DNA from: Gemmatirosa kalamazoonensis
Lineage (GTDB): Bacteria > Gemmatimonadota > Gemmatimonadetes > Gemmatimonadales > Gemmatimonadaceae
Reading direction: 5' to 3'
DNA: 64,000 bases
Assembly: GCF_000522985.1 (NCBI RefSeq)
Contig: NZ_CP007128.1
Span: 1,596,220 to 1,660,219 of the forward strand
The notes beneath the pieces were generated by a model. It saw only the letters and a program-made list of their open reading frames with translations, was not told where the DNA came from and did not search any database. How positions within the stretch are numbered: the first letter of the stretch is position 1; every line of letters starts with the position of its first letter. Below are positions 1 through 9,633 of the stretch, piece by piece. The translations under genes and the position numbers were made by a program.

Positions 1-3000
1 GCCGCGCGAGCGGGTCGACGGCGACGTCGGGGCCCAGTGGGAGCGCGTACACGTTCGACGGGTCGGAGACGGAGAGCACCACCGGGTCGCTCGCCGGTGC
101 GGTCGGTGTGTTCGGCTCGCGCAGCAGCTCCACCGCGTCGGGCAGGGCGAACTGCGCGCCGGCGAGCCCGGCGACGAAGTAGCCGCGCCGCACCTCGCCG
201 CGGAACTCGAGCCGCTTCAGCTCGTGGTACACGTCCCGCCACGACACCGCCGGCCGCTCGCGCCGCCACCAGTCGCGGCTCACGACGCCGTAGCGCGCGA
301 GCCACTGCCGCGCCACGAGCTCGGCACCCGAGGGACCGTCCTCCGTCTCGATGCCTAACGTGCCGGCGGTGTGCACGAGCGACCAGCGGCCGCCCCACCG
401 CGCCGCCGCGTCGGGGCGGTCGGGGCGCTTCCACTTCGCGAGCGACCGCGGGCTCACGCGGCGCTGCACGACGGGGCGCGACCGCGTGAAGTCGGCGGGG
501 AGCCACCGCGTGGGGTCCGGCTCGTCCGTGCGCCGCACGGGGAACACCGGCCGCCACCCCAGCACGTCGCGCAGCGCGTCGATCGTGTCGTTCGTCACGA
601 GCCCCGCCGCCACGAGCTCGCGCAGCGCATCGCGCACGCGCTGCGGGCCGAGCCCCGACGCGGCCGCGAGGTCGAGCGTGAACGACGCACCCTCCGCCTT
701 CAGCGCGTCGCGCACGCGCCGGGCCGCGTCGCTGAGCCGCGCGTCGTCGATCGGCGGCGCGAGCCAGAGGCGCCCCGTGCCGCGCTCGAAGAAGCGGAGT
801 CGTCCCACCGACTGCCCGGGCGTCGTATCCGATGCCGGCGGCTCGGCGGCCCACGCCAGCCGACCGCTCGCGGCGAGCATGCCTAACGCGGTCGGATCGT
901 ACGGCGTCACGCGCGCCGGCAGGTAGTCGCGCTCCCACGCCACGGCGGGGCGGCCGAGCCCGTAGAGCTGCGCGAGCGCGCGCGACGCGGCGTCGGCGCC
1001 GGTGAGCCGCGCCTCGGGCGCGACGTGCTGCCACCGCTGGAGGAACCACGCGAAGTCGACGACGGAGACCGCCTCGATCTGCTTGCGCGCCAGCGCGAGC
1101 TCGCGGCGCCGCGCCTGCTCCAGCAGCCGACGCGAGCACCAGCGCGCGGCCGCGCGATCGCTACCGAAGGAGCCGCGCACGAGGATGCCCGCGCGCTCCA
1201 TGTCCTCGAGGCGGCGCAGCACCCACGGCGCAGCGAAGTCGTACCGCGCGCGCACGCCGTCGACGCTCACCGGGCCGGCGAGCGCGACGAAGCGCGACAG
1301 GATCTCGCGCCGCGCGGCCTTCGGCTCGAGCACCGCCGCGCGCAACGGTTCGGGGACACGATCGGCGCCGCCCAAGGTCCCCGCCCCGAACGCGGCGGCA
1401 TATCGCGCATACGAGTCGACGAGGACGAAGCGCCGAGTCGACAGGAACGAGTCATCCTGTCCATCCTGTTCATCCTGTCGAAGATCTTGGACAGGATGAA
1501 CAGGAGGGACGGGATGCCTGTCCGTCTTGTCCGTCTTGTTCCCCGTCTCTCGTGTCGCTCCTGTCGGGATGTTCACGGGGATCAGGCGGCCGCTTCCTGT
1601 CAGCGCTTCCAGCGGGTCGCCGCGCGTCCACTCGGTCGGCGGCGCGACGCGCGCGCGCAGCTCGTCCTCCGTCAGATCGCCGGCGCGGTCGACGAGCACC
1701 GCCAGCTCGTCGGCGTCGCGCGCCTGGCGGCCCGGCGCCGTGCCGCGCCGCCGAGCGAGCACCTCGTCGAGCACCGCGAGCGTCGCCTCGTCGGCGCCCT
1801 TGCCGCCCATCAGCTCGTCGAGCAGCGCGCGGTCGAGCGACAGCAATGCCGCGCGAGCCTCGGCGCGCGGCGTGTCGTCGCCGTACATCCAGTCGATCAC
1901 GAACCCGAACTGCAGCGACGCGGCGAACGGCGACGGGCCCTCCGTCTTCACGACGCGGATCGAGACGTCGCCCGCAGCCAGCCGGCCCAGCACGTCGCGC
2001 AGCCCCTCCATGTCGAACGCGTCCTGCAGCACGTCGCGGTACGTCTCCACCACGACGGGGAACGACGGGTGCTCGCGCACCGACTGCAGCAGGTCCGCCG
2101 CCTTCAGCCGCTGCAGCCAGAGCGGCATGCGGCGGCGCGGGTTGCCGCGCGGCAGCAGCAGCGCGCGCGCGGCGTTCATGCGGAAGCGCGCGCCGAACAG
2201 CGACGACTGCCCGACCTCCTCGAGCACGAGCCGCCCCGCCTCCTCGATGCCTAACGATCGGATGATGTCGACCGGCGGCTCCGCGCCGAGGTCGGGGAGC
2301 CGCAGCATCAGCCCGTCGTCGGTCGTCTGCACCTGCACCTCGACGCCGAGCCGCTCGCGCGCGCGGCGGGCGAGCGCCATGCCCCACGGCGCGTTCACGC
2401 GGCCCCCGAACGGCGCGTGCAGCACGAGGCGCACGCTCCCGACCTCGTCGCGGAAGTGCTCGAGCACGAGCCGCCGCTCGTCAGGCACGATGCCGGTGAT
2501 CGCGCGCTGGCTCTGCACGTACTCGGCGAGCGACACGATCGTCGGCCGGTCGGCGCGATAGACGCGCTGCAGCGTCTCGATGGCGTCGAGCGTCGTCGCC
2601 TCGTCGAGCGCGCGGCGGAGCGAGCCGACGCGCACCGCGAGATGGAGCGAGCGCGCCATGAACTCGCCGTGCCAGAACGGCATCCGCGCCGGCGCGCCGG
2701 GCGCCGGTGTCACCACTACGCGGTCGTGCTCGATCGACTTGATGCGCCACGTCGAGCTGCCCAGCTGGAACGCGTCGCCGACGCGCGACTCGTGCACGAA
2801 CTCCTCGTCGAGCTCCCCGAGGCGCGTCTTGTCGGGGAGGTTCACCGTGTACAGCCCGCGGTCGGGGATCGTGCCGCCGGAGATCGTCGCCACCATCCGT
2901 GCGCCGCGCGCCGGCGACAGCACGTCGCTCACGCGGTCCCAGTGCACGCGCGCGTCGAGCTCCGCGGTCACGTCGCTCGGATACTTGCCGGCGAGCATGC

Positions 3001-4453
3001 CCAGCGTCTCGTCGAACGCGGCGCGCGTCAGCGCGTGGTACGGGTAGGCGCGCCGCACGAAGTCGTAGAGCCCCGTCGCCGTCCATTCCGGTTCGTCGGA
3101 CGCGACCATCGCGACGATGAGCTGCGCGAGCACGTCGAGCGGGTTCTGCACGACGCGCGTCGGCTCCACGTCGCCGTCCTGCATCGCGGCGATGATCGCC
3201 AGCTCCTCGAGCGCGTCGTCGCGGAACGTGGGGACGAACGTGCCGCGGCTCACCGCGCCTAACGTATGGCCGGCGCGCCCCACGCGCTGCAGCGCGTTCG
3301 AGACGCGCTTCGGGCTCTGGAGCTGGATCACGAGGTCCACCGAGCCGATGTCGATGCCGAGCTCCAGCGAGCTGGTGGCGACGAGCGCGCGCAGCTCCCC
3401 CGCCTTGAGCCGTCCCTCGAGCAGGAAGCGCCGCTCGCGCGACAGCGACCCGTGGTACGGCAGCGCGACCTCCTCCCCGGCGAGCTGGTTCACGCGCGCC
3501 GCCATGCGCTCGGCCTGCCCGCGGTTGTTCACGAACACGAGCGTCGTGCGCGCGCCCCGGATGCGGTCGAGCACGAGCTGCGCGGTCTTCGGCCAGATCG
3601 TCCCCTCGACGTGCGCGAGATCCTCGACCGGCGAGACGACCTCGGTCTCCATGCGCTTCACGAGACCGCAGTCGACGATGTGGACAGGACGGAAGCGGAC
3701 GTCGGGACTCGGGACTCGGGACTCGGGACTCGGGGCCCCTTCCGACCCGAGTCGCGAGTCCCGAGTCCCGAGTCCCGAGTCACGGACATCACATCCGCCG
3801 AGGAACCGTGCAATCTCCTCCAGCGGCTTCTGCGTGGCCGAGAGCCCGATGCGCTGCGGCGCGTCCGGCGCGAGCGCGCCTAACCGCTCCAGCGTGAGCG
3901 CGAGGTGCGCGCCGCGCTTCGTGCCGGCCACGGCGTGGATCTCGTCGAGGATCACCGCGCGCAGGTGCGTGAACATCGTCCGGCCGCGCGCGCTCGTGAG
4001 CAGGATGTGCAGCGACTCCGGCGTCGTGATGAGGACGTGCGGGTTCTTGCGCAGCATCCGCGCGCGCTCGCTCTGCGGTGTGTCGCCGGTGCGCACCGCG
4101 ACACGGATCTCGGGGAACGGCGCGGCGGCCTCCCAGAACCGGTCCTTCAGCTGCTGCAGCGGCGTCTCGAGGTTGCGCTGCACGTCGTTGTTCAGCGCCT
4201 TCAGCGGCGACACGTACAGCAGGTGCACCGCGTTCGGCAGCGGTCCCCGCTCGCCCTCGACGACGAGCTGGTTCAGCTCCCACAGGAACGCCGTCAGCGT
4301 CTTGCCCGTGCCGGTCGGCGCGAGGATGAGCGTGTCGTGCCCCTCGGCGATCGCGGGCCAGCCGGCGCGCTGCGGGGCGCTCGGCTCGCCCAGCGTCTCG
4401 GCGAACCACCGGGCGACGAGGGGATGGAAGAGGGCGAGCGGGTCGTCGGCCAT
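1..4453 (-). CDS. lhr: Lhr-type large ATP-dependent helicase (C-terminus off the left edge)
   Basis: Superfamily 2 helicase of the Lhr group, acting on DNA or RNA-DNA hybrids in repair. Reading leftward from ATG 4453, which I translated by hand, there is Walker A APTGTGKT (about residues 45-52), a DEIH box with TKRGAHL following, and motif III SAT. Near the left edge is the winged-helix/C-terminal style [17 protein letters not shown] followed by DPSNVYALP, typical of long Lhr proteins. At least 1484 residues are in the window with no stop, against about 1500 for E. coli Lhr, so only a short C-terminus is missing. Two repeat tracts sit inside the frame (residues about 221-251 and 962-1003) and add non-family sequence. 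Divergent from rpiA with a 55-base gap. Family assignment is firm; whether the inserts affect activity is unknown. Confidence 0.9.
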   Translation of the reverse strand, partial: MADDPLALFHPLVARWFAETLGEPSAPQRAGWPAIAEGHDTLILAPTGTGKTLTAFLWELNQLVVEGERGPLPNAVHLLYVSPLKALNNDVQRNLETPLQQLKDRFWEAAAPFPEIRVAVRTGDTPQSERARMLRKNPHVLITTPESLHILLTSARGRTMFTHLRAVILDEIHAVAGTKRGAHLALTLERLGALAPDAPQRIGLSATQKPLEEIARFLGGCDVRDSGLGTRDSRLGSEGAPSPESRVPSPDVRFRPVHIVDCGLVKRMETEVVSPVEDLAHVEGTIWPKTAQLVLDRIRGARTTLVFVNNRGQAERMAARVNQLAGEEVALPYHGSLSRERRFLLEGRLKAGELRALVATSSLELGIDIGSVDLVIQLQSPKRVSNALQRVGRAGHTLGAVSRGTFVPTFRDDALEELAIIAAMQDGDVEPTRVVQNPLDVLAQLIVAMVASDEPEWTATGLYDFVRRAYPYHALTRAAFDETLGMLAGKYPSDVTAELDARVHWDRVSDVLSPARGARMVATISGGTIPDRGLYTVNLPDKTRLGELDEEFVHESRVGDAFQLGSSTWRIKSIEHDRVVVTPAPGAPARMPFWHGEFMARSLHLAVRVGSLRRALDEATTLDAIETLQRVYRADRPTIVSLAEYVQSQRAITGIVPDERRLVLEHFRDEVGSVRLVLHAPFGGRVNAPWGMALARRARERLGVEVQVQTTDDGLMLRLPDLGAEPPVDIIRSLGIEEAGRLVLEEVGQSSLFGARFRMNAARALLLPRGNPRRRMPLWLQRLKAADLLQSVREHPSFPVVVETYRDVLQDAFDMEGLRDVLGRLAAGDVSIRVVKTEGPSPFAASLQFGFVIDWMYGDDTPRAEARAALLSLDRALLDELMGGKGADEATLAVLDEVLARRRGTAPGRQARDADELAVLVDRAGDLTEDELRARVAPPTEWTRGDPLEALTGSGRLIPVNIPTGATRETGNKTDKTDRHPVPPVHPVQDLRQDEQDGQDDSFLSTRRFVLVDSYARYAAAFGAGTLGGADRVPEPLRAAVLEPKAARREILSRFVALAGPVSVDGVRARYDFAAPWVLRRLEDMERAGILVRGSFGSDRAAARWCSRRLLEQARRRELALARKQIEAVSVVDFAWFLQRWQHVAPEARLTGADAASRALAQLYGLGRPAVAWERDYLPARVTPYDPTALGMLAASGRLAWAAEPPASDTTPGQSVGRLRFFERGTGRLWLAPPIDDARLSDAARRVRDALKAEGASFTLDLAAASGLGPQRVRDALRELVAAGLVTNDTIDALRDVLGWRPVFPVRRTDEPDPTRWLPADFTRSRPVVQRRVSPRSLAKWKRPDRPDAAARWGGRWSLVHTAGTLGIETEDGPSGAELVARQWLARYGVVSRDWWRRERPAVSWRDVYHELKRLEFRGEVRRGYFVAGLAGAQFALPDAVELLREPNTPTAPASDPVVLSVSDPSNVYALPLGPDVAVDPLAR
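1447..1570. repeat. Tandem-armed inverted repeat (CATCCTGTC family), inside lhr
   Basis: Repeats of a roughly 9-base unit (CATCCTGTC and variants) at 1452-1478 are followed by a short loop and by the complementary GACAGGATG-type arm, then further TCCGTCTTG copies. The whole tract keeps the lhr reading frame open and encodes a low-complexity, D/Q/P-rich stretch. The same family recurs at about 52195-52345, between genes. Confidence 0.75.
3703..3784. repeat. GGGACTC heptamer inverted repeat, inside lhr
   Basis: Four GGGACTC units, a short loop and four complementary GAGTCCC units. Codon by codon the tract contains no stop in the lhr frame. It adds about 30 residues of the SPESRVPSP / RDSGLGT type just after helicase motif III. 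Related tracts lie at 16412-16589, 24489-24591 and 55519-55589. Confidence 0.85.
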
Positions 4454-4475
4454 GCCGCGAAATCTACGCGCCGAC

Positions 4476-4481
4476 TATCAT
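4476..4481 (+). promoter_or_regulatory. Possible -10 box for rpiA
   Basis: TATCAT, one mismatch from TATAAT, lies 27 bases before the rpiA ATG, in the 55-base gap between divergent lhr and rpiA. No good -35 element is visible. Confidence 0.35.
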
Positions 4482-4508
4482 CCGGACGCAGCGACCGACC
4501 CGACCCGA

Positions 4509-5180
4509 ATGACCACCTCTCAGGATCTCGCCAAGCAGGACGCCGCGCGCCGCGCCGTCGACCTCGTGCGCTCCGGCATGGTGCTGGGCCTCGGCACCGG
4601 CTCCACCGCGAAGCTCGCCGTCGACGAGATCGGCCGCCGCCTCGCGGCCGGCGACCTGCACGACATCGTCGGCGTGCCGACGTCGGAGGCGACCGAGCGA
4701 CAGGCCGCCGCGTTAGGCATCCCGCTCTCCACGCTCGATCGCCACCCGCGCGTCGAGCTCACGATCGACGGCGCCGACGAGGTGGACCCGCACGGACGCC
4801 TCATCAAGGGCGGCGGCGGCGCGCTGCTCCGCGAGAAGATCGTCGCCACCGCGTCGCGCCGCCTCGCCATCGTCGTCGACGCGTCCAAGCTCGTCGAGCG
4901 GCTCGGCGCGACGTTCCCGGTGCCGATCGAGGTCACGCCGTTCGGCTGGACGACGCACCTCGACCCGATCCGCGCGCTCGGCGGCGAGCCGGTGCTCCGC
5001 GCGCGCGACGGCACGCCGTATCGCACCGACGGCGGGAACCTCATCCTCGACGTCACGTTCGCCGGCGGTCTCGCCGACCCCGAAGGCGTCGCGGCGGCGA
5101 TCCGCGCGCGCCCCGGCGTCGTCGAGACGGGGCTGTTCCTCGGGTTCTCGCCCGAGGTGATCGTCGGCCACGCGCGGTGA
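4509..5180 (+). CDS. rpiA: Ribose-5-phosphate isomerase A
   Basis: Interconverts ribose 5-phosphate and ribulose 5-phosphate in the cytoplasmic pentose phosphate pathway. The 223-residue product has the usual RpiA length. It shows the substrate-binding GLGTGSTA loop (about residues 28-35), the TIDGADEVD motif with catalytic Asp residues, and [12 protein letters not shown] with the catalytic Glu/Lys. ATG 4509 starts right where RpiA homology begins; the open frame extends far upstream only because it runs antisense to lhr. No strong ribosome binding site is visible. It ends 17 bases before the stop of a convergent small gene. Confidence 0.97.
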   Translation: MTTSQDLAKQDAARRAVDLVRSGMVLGLGTGSTAKLAVDEIGRRLAAGDLHDIVGVPTSEATERQAAALGIPLSTLDRHPRVELTIDGADEVDPHGRLIKGGGGALLREKIVATASRRLAIVVDASKLVERLGATFPVPIEVTPFGWTTHLDPIRALGGEPVLRARDGTPYRTDGGNLILDVTFAGGLADPEGVAAAIRARPGVVETGLFLGFSPEVIVGHAR

Positions 5181-5196
5181 TCGCGGGCGTCGACGC

Positions 5197-5475
5197 TCAG
5201 TCGGGAACCCAGATCCGGTCCGCCGCCACCACCTCGCAGTCCCGCGGCAGCGCGAGCGCGTCGGGGCTCTCCGTGAAGAAGAAGAGTCCCTTGTAGCTCG
5301 TGAGATACCGGTGGCGCTTCCGGAGCAGCCCACCGTACGCCGACACGACGAGGCGCGTCTCGCTCCGCGCGAGCAGTCGGAGAAAGTCGGCCGGCTCGAT
5401 GCGGACGATGGCGCCCGATGCCTTCGTCGCGCGCATGACGGCGGCGGCAGCGGCTGCTCCGGCGCTGGCTCCCAT
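5197..5475 (-). CDS. Small conserved-looking protein of unknown function
   Basis: Predicted 92-residue cytoplasmic protein that I do not recognise. It starts with an Ala-rich segment, followed by a folded-looking part with IVRIEPADFLRLL, TRLVVSAYGG and a Tyr/Phe-rich KHRYLTSYKGLFFF-like region (roughly residues 55-70), ending in DRIWVPD. The start at 5475 is favoured over an upstream in-frame ATG at 5505 because CTGGAGGG lies five to six bases before it. It stands alone between rpiA (convergent) and a divergent propeller gene. Confidence 0.6.
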   Translation of the reverse strand: MGASAGAAAAAAVMRATKASGAIVRIEPADFLRLLARSETRLVVSAYGGLLRKRHRYLTSYKGLFFFTESPDALALPRDCEVVAADRIWVPD

Positions 5476-5598
5476 GGTGCCCTCCAGTCGGGACGGGTGC
5501 GGCAAGATGTCGGATCGTCCGCGGCGCCGCCAGCACGCGCGGGCCGTGGCGTTCCACGCGTCTCGCCGGCAGCTTGGTAGCGTCCCCAGGCGGAGGTC

Positions 5599-6705
5599 AT
5601 GGTGAACGACGGCATCGGCAGGCGTGAGTTCGTCACGTTAGGCAGCCTCGCGCTCGCCGCGCACCTGCTGCGCGCCGACGAGCGCAGCCTGCTCTACGTC
5701 GCGGTGCCCGGCATACGCAACTACACCGAGTGGGGCGGCGTCGGCCTCCTCGTCTACGACATCGCCGACGGCTTCCGGCTGCTGCGCCGCATCCCCGCGC
5801 CGATCCTCGGCAAGGGCGGCAGCGTGGAGAACGTGAAGGGGATCTGCGCGAGCGCGGCGGCGGGGCGCGTGTACGTGAGCACCATCACGCGCCTGCTCGC
5901 GTACGACCTCCGCACCGACCGGCTGCTCTGGAACCGCGAGTACGAGCGCGGCTGCGACCGCATGGCGATCACGCCCGACGGATCCGCGATCTGGCTCCCG
6001 TCGCTCGAGGGTCCGTTCTGGAGCGTGCTCGACGCGGTGACCGGCGACGTGCTCGCGCGCATCGACACGAACTCCGGCGCGCACAACACGATCTGCGGCG
6101 CGGCCGGCGCGCGCGCGTACCTCGCGGGGCTCGGCTCCACGTCGCTGCGCGTCGCCGACACGCGCACGCGCGCCGTCGTGTCGCAGGTCGGTCCGTTCGG
6201 CGGCGTGATCCGGCCGTTCACCGTCGACGGCGCGGAGCGGCGCTGCTACGTCAACGTGAACGACCTGCTCGGCTTCGAGATCGGCGACCTCGAGACGGGC
6301 AAGGTGCTGCACCGCGTGGAGGTGCCGGGGTTCGCGAAGGGGCCGGTGAAGCGCCACGGCTGCCCGAGCCATGGCGTGGGCCTCACGCCCGACGAGCGCG
6401 AGATCTGGCTGTGCGACGGCGCGAACAGCCGCGTGCACGTGTTCGACGCCACCGTTTCGCCGCCGCGGCTCGTGCAGAGCATCGTGGTCCGTGACCAGCC
6501 GGGGTGGATCACGTTCACGCTCGACGGCCGGCTCGCGCTCGCGTCCACCGGCGAGATCGTCGACACGCGCACGAAGCGCATCGTCCACGCGCTCTCCGAC
6601 GAGCAGGGCCTCCCCGTCGCGAGCGAGAAGGTCGTCGAGGTCGTGTTCCGCGGCCGCGATCCGGTGCGCACCGGCGACCAGTTCGGGGTGGGACGCCGGG
6701 GGTGA
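5599..6705 (+). CDS. Tat-exported beta-propeller protein (YVTN/lactonase-like)
   Basis: A 368-residue protein with an N-terminal RREFVTLGSLALAA segment of twin-arginine type, so probably exported folded. The rest has repeating beta-blade signatures such as AITPDGSAIWLPS, GRVYVSTITRLLAYD, GLTPDEREIWLCDG and ITFTLDGRLALAS, as in seven-bladed YVTN/SMP-30/lactonase-like propellers. Substrate is not deducible. ATG 5599 is only two bases after GGAGG; a GTG at 5602 would give better spacing, so the start may be one codon later. It stands upstream of an ECF sigma operon with a 76-base gap. Confidence 0.75.
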   Translation: MVNDGIGRREFVTLGSLALAAHLLRADERSLLYVAVPGIRNYTEWGGVGLLVYDIADGFRLLRRIPAPILGKGGSVENVKGICASAAAGRVYVSTITRLLAYDLRTDRLLWNREYERGCDRMAITPDGSAIWLPSLEGPFWSVLDAVTGDVLARIDTNSGAHNTICGAAGARAYLAGLGSTSLRVADTRTRAVVSQVGPFGGVIRPFTVDGAERRCYVNVNDLLGFEIGDLETGKVLHRVEVPGFAKGPVKRHGCPSHGVGLTPDEREIWLCDGANSRVHVFDATVSPPRLVQSIVVRDQPGWITFTLDGRLALASTGEIVDTRTKRIVHALSDEQGLPVASEKVVEVVFRGRDPVRTGDQFGVGRRG

Positions 6706-6781
6706 GTCGCCCCGCGGCCGGCTGTCATATGGAATCGTCGCTCGCGCCACTCATTCTCGACCCGTCCGCCGAGCGACGCGC

Positions 6782-7279
6782 ATGGACACCGCGGACATCC
6801 GATGTGCGCTCGAGCGGTACCACGCCGCGTGCTTCGCCTGGGCGCTCGCGTGCTGCGGGAGAGACCGCGCGGAGGCCGAGGACGTGCTGCAGGCGACTTA
6901 CCTCAAGATCCTCGACGGCCGGGCGCGGTTCGACGGCCGCTCGCACCCGAAGACGTGGCTGTTCGGCGTCGTCCGCCGCACGGCCGCCGAGGAGCGGCGC
7001 CGCCGGCTCCTGTGGCTCCGCGTTAGGCACCCGGCGCTCGTCGAGTCGGCCGCGCCCGATCCGTCGGACGCCGATGCCGACGCGCGGGCGCGCGCGGAGC
7101 TCCTCGCCGCGCTCGGCGCGCTCGCGCCTCGGCAGCGGGAGGTGCTGCACCTCGTGTTCTACGAGGAGCTGACGATCGAGGAAGCGGCGGCGGTGATGCG
7201 CGTGTCGGTCGGCACGGCGCGCACGCACTACGAGCGCGGCAAGGCGCGGCTCCGCGCGCGCCTGGGGTCCGCCCGATGA
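6782..7279 (+). CDS. ECF-type RNA polymerase sigma factor
   Basis: A 165-residue sigma-70 family protein of extracytoplasmic function type. Region 2 is AEDVLQATYLKIL / PKTWLFGVVRRTA; region 4 is LAPRQREVLHLVFYEELTIEEAAAVM followed by the helix-turn-helix SVGTARTHYERGKARLR. Start ATG 6782 fits region 2 homology; the frame is open further upstream only in the overlap with the propeller gene. Its stop overlaps the next gene (ATGA), so it is translationally coupled to a small membrane protein that probably controls it. A Spy-like periplasmic gene follows, suggesting an envelope-stress unit. Confidence 0.9.
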   Translation: MDTADIRCALERYHAACFAWALACCGRDRAEAEDVLQATYLKILDGRARFDGRSHPKTWLFGVVRRTAAEERRRRLLWLRVRHPALVESAAPDPSDADADARARAELLAALGALAPRQREVLHLVFYEELTIEEAAAVMRVSVGTARTHYERGKARLRARLGSAR

Positions 7280-7641
7280 CGCGCCCCGACGACGACGACC
7301 TGCGCGCGCGGTTCGCCACGCTGCGGCGCGCGGAGCTCGGCGCCGCTCCGCCGCTCGATGCGCTGCTCGTGCGCCCACGGGTGCGGCGCCGCCTCGCGAC
7401 GCGGGCCGCGCTCGCCGCCGCCGCCGTGCTGCTCGTCGCGCTGCTCGGCATCCGGCTGGCCGCGCGGCGAACGGAGGACGTTAGGCGGCCACCGCCGTCG
7501 ATCGTCGCGTGGCGCTCGCCCACCGCGTCGCTGCTGCGCACGCCGGGCGAGGAGCTGCTCCGCACCGTGCCGACGCTGCGCTCCTCGCTGCTGCGCGCGG
7601 CGCCGCTCGACTCGCTCGTGACCCATGGACCCGGAGCCTGA
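7276..7641 (+). CDS. Small single-pass membrane protein, probable regulator of the upstream sigma factor
   Basis: A 121-residue protein with a charged N-terminus (DDDDLRARFATLRR), one transmembrane helix (about residues 42-62, AALAAAAVLLVALLGIRLA) and a short external C-terminus. Overlap of four bases with the sigma gene and the membrane topology fit an anti-sigma or sigma-accessory protein. No zinc-finger HxxxCxxC motif is present, so it is not of the classical zf-HC2 type. Function is inferred from position. Confidence 0.65.
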   Translation: MTRPDDDDLRARFATLRRAELGAAPPLDALLVRPRVRRRLATRAALAAAAVLLVALLGIRLAARRTEDVRRPPPSIVAWRSPTASLLRTPGEELLRTVPTLRSSLLRAAPLDSLVTHGPGA

Positions 7642-7643
7642 CC

Positions 7644-8084
7644 ATGCGACTCGTCCTCCTGATCGGCGCGCTCGCGCTGAGCGCCACGACCACGCTCGCC
7701 GCCCAGCCGACGGCGGGCCCACCCGGCCGGCCGCAGCCGCCCGACCCGCTCGGAGAGAGCTTCTTCCCGCCGGAGCTCATCATGTCGCACCAGGCGGAGC
7801 TCGCGCTGCAGGAGACCCAGCGCGCGACGATCATGACGGAGCTGCAGCAGGCGCAGGCGAAGTTCGTCGAGCTGCAGTGGCGCATGAGCGCGGAGGCCGA
7901 GCGCCTCGCGAAGCTGCTGCAGCCGACGACGGTGAACGAGGCGCAGGCGCTGGAGCAGATCGACCGCACGCTCGCCGTGGAGCGCGAGATCAAGCGCGCG
8001 CAGGTCGCGCTCCTCATCCGCATCAAGAACGTGCTCACGACGCAGCAGCAGGCGAAGCTCGCGGCGCTCCGGCGTGGAGGCTAG
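7644..8084 (+). CDS. Spy/CpxP-like periplasmic protein
   Basis: A 146-residue protein with a cleavable signal (MRLVLLIGALALSATTTLAA). The mature part is almost entirely helical and charged, with a Q/E/K-rich pattern (LQETQRATIMTELQQAQ, EREIKRAQVALLIRIKNVLTTQQQAKL) that matches the antiparallel-helix layout of Spy/CpxP/ZraP chaperones and metal-responsive proteins. The LTxxQ-like motif is represented by LTTQQQAKL. Three bases from the upstream gene, so it is the third gene of the sigma operon and the likely effector or sensor in the periplasm. Confidence 0.7.
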   Translation: MRLVLLIGALALSATTTLAAQPTAGPPGRPQPPDPLGESFFPPELIMSHQAELALQETQRATIMTELQQAQAKFVELQWRMSAEAERLAKLLQPTTVNEAQALEQIDRTLAVEREIKRAQVALLIRIKNVLTTQQQAKLAALRRGG

Positions 8085-8094
8085 GACGGCTCGT

Positions 8095-8100
8095 TATGAT
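8095..8100 (+). promoter_or_regulatory. -10 box directly before the M20 hydrolase gene
   Basis: TATGAT, one mismatch from TATAAT, ends only five bases before the ATG at 8106. If used, transcription would begin at or next to the start codon, giving a leaderless mRNA. No ribosome binding site is seen in the short gap, which agrees. Confidence 0.4.
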
Positions 8101-8105
8101 GCGTC

Positions 8106-9404
8106 ATGCATAGACGCGACTTCACCCGCTCGCTCCTCGCCGTCGCCCTGGTCCCGCGCGTCGCCCCTCGCGCCTCACGCGCCGCACCGAGGGTGAACGG
8201 CACGCGCCTGAACGCGCACCTCGCCGAGCTCTCCGCGTTCGGCCGCAACCCGCAGGGCGGTGTGAGCCGTGTGGCGTACAGCGAGGCGGATCGGCAGGGG
8301 CGCGAGTACGTGACGCGGCTCATGCGCGACGCGGGGCTCGACGTGCGCGTCGACGCCGCGGCGAACATCTTCGGCCGGCGCGCGGGACGCGACCCGTCGC
8401 TCCGGCCGATCCTCATCGGATCGCACGTCGACTCCGTGCCCGAGGGCGGCAACTACGACGGCGACGTCGGGTCGCTCGGCGCGATCGAGGTCGCGCAGAC
8501 GCTCGCCGAGTCGCGCACCACGCTGCGCCATCCGCTCGACGTCGTGATCTGGTCGAACGAGGAGGGTGGCCTGTACGGCTCGCGCGCCGCGCTCGGCGAG
8601 CTGCAGCCGCGCGAGCTCGCGCTCACGAGCAACAGCGGCAAGACGGTCGGCGACGGGATCCGCTTCCTCGGCGGCAACCCCGACGACCTCGCGAGCGCGC
8701 GCATCGCGAAGGGCGCGTATGCGGCATACGTCGAGCTGCACATCGAGCAGGGCGGAACGCTCGACCGCGAGCACGTCGACATCGGCGTCGTCGAGGGGAT
8801 CGTCGGCATCGATCAGTGGGAGGTGACGGTCGAGGGGTTCGCGAACCACGCGGGCACCACGCCGATGGACCAGCGGCGCGACGCGCTGCTCGCCGCGGCG
8901 CGGTTCGTGGAGGCGGTGAACCGCGTGGTGCGCAGCGTCCCCGGGCGGCAGGTCGGGACGGTGGGGCGCATGCAGGCCTTTCCCGGCGCGCCCAACGTCA
9001 TCCCCGGCAAGGTGGTCCTCTCGCTCGAGCTGCGCGACCTCGACGCCGCGAAGATCCGCGCGCTCTACACGCGCATCCACGACGAGGCCGACGCGATCGC
9101 GCGCGACGCCGACGTGACCTTCACGTTCCGTCCGACGGTGGAGAACGTCCCCGCACCCACCGACCCGCGCGTCCGCGCGATCATCGCCGACGCCGCGAAG
9201 GCGTTAGGCCTCTCCACGAGATCGCTCCCGAGCGGCGCCGGGCACGACGCGCAGGACCTCGCCCGCATCGCGCCCACGGGGATGATCTTCATCCCGAGCG
9301 TGGGCGGCATCAGCCACGCGCCGAAGGAGTTCTCGCGCCCGAAGGACGTCGAGAACGGCGCGAACGTGCTGCTGGAGACGGTGCTGCGGATCGACGCTCT
9401 TTGA
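8106..9404 (+). CDS. Exported M20-family amidohydrolase (allantoate / N-carbamoyl amino acid hydrolase type)
   Basis: Binuclear metal-dependent hydrolase of the AllC/HyuC branch of M20, cleaving ureido or carbamoyl bonds. In its 432 residues I see GSHVDSV (H107), the bridging Asp in NYDGDVG (D118), the catalytic/ligand pair EEGG (E152, E153), HIEQGGTLD and the late ligand in GAGHDAQD. The N-terminus has RRDFTRSLLAVALV, a Tat-like signal, unusual for an enzyme whose relatives are mostly cytoplasmic. Exact substrate cannot be read from sequence. A convergent amine oxidase gene lies beyond a repeat-rich gap. Confidence 0.85.
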   Translation: MHRRDFTRSLLAVALVPRVAPRASRAAPRVNGTRLNAHLAELSAFGRNPQGGVSRVAYSEADRQGREYVTRLMRDAGLDVRVDAAANIFGRRAGRDPSLRPILIGSHVDSVPEGGNYDGDVGSLGAIEVAQTLAESRTTLRHPLDVVIWSNEEGGLYGSRAALGELQPRELALTSNSGKTVGDGIRFLGGNPDDLASARIAKGAYAAYVELHIEQGGTLDREHVDIGVVEGIVGIDQWEVTVEGFANHAGTTPMDQRRDALLAAARFVEAVNRVVRSVPGRQVGTVGRMQAFPGAPNVIPGKVVLSLELRDLDAAKIRALYTRIHDEADAIARDADVTFTFRPTVENVPAPTDPRVRAIIADAAKALGLSTRSLPSGAGHDAQDLARIAPTGMIFIPSVGGISHAPKEFSRPKDVENGANVLLETVLRIDAL

Positions 9405-9407
9405 GTT

Positions 9408-9620
9408 GAACCGCAGCGGACGCAGACGGCCGCAGCGAACATCGATGGGGCGAGGTGGCAGGCGAGTACCCCGGGCATCCAAGTGCGATTGAAAGGATCT
9501 CGAGATCCTCTTCATCGCCGGTGGATCCCGAGTCGTACTCGCCCAGCGCCTCGAACCCGTGCTTCGATCGAAGAGGACAGCCCTCTGCGGCGCGCTGCGT
9601 CCTCCTGCGGTTCATTCACT
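9408..9620. repeat. Long-loop inverted repeat (AACCGCAG..GGACGCAG family) in a 229-base intergenic gap
   Basis: Left arm GAACCGCAGCGGACGCAG at about 9408-9425; right arm in the opposite sense at about 9583-9613 (CTGCGTCCTCCTGCGGTTC). The loop is about 150 bases and holds no convincing gene. The gap separates convergent genes. The same family is at 22123-22290. Confidence 0.7.
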
Positions 9621-9633
9621 CAGCGGGCCATGC

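Noticed and set aside
37-926. Rightward open frames of 150-191 codons at the left edge
   Set aside because: They oppose lhr and encode Arg/Pro/Ala-rich sequence without domain features, typical of antisense frames in GC-rich DNA.
9426-9582. Small ORFs in the loop of the repeat between the M20 and amine oxidase genes
   Set aside because: They consist of repeat and spacer sequence with no ribosome site or conserved-looking peptide.
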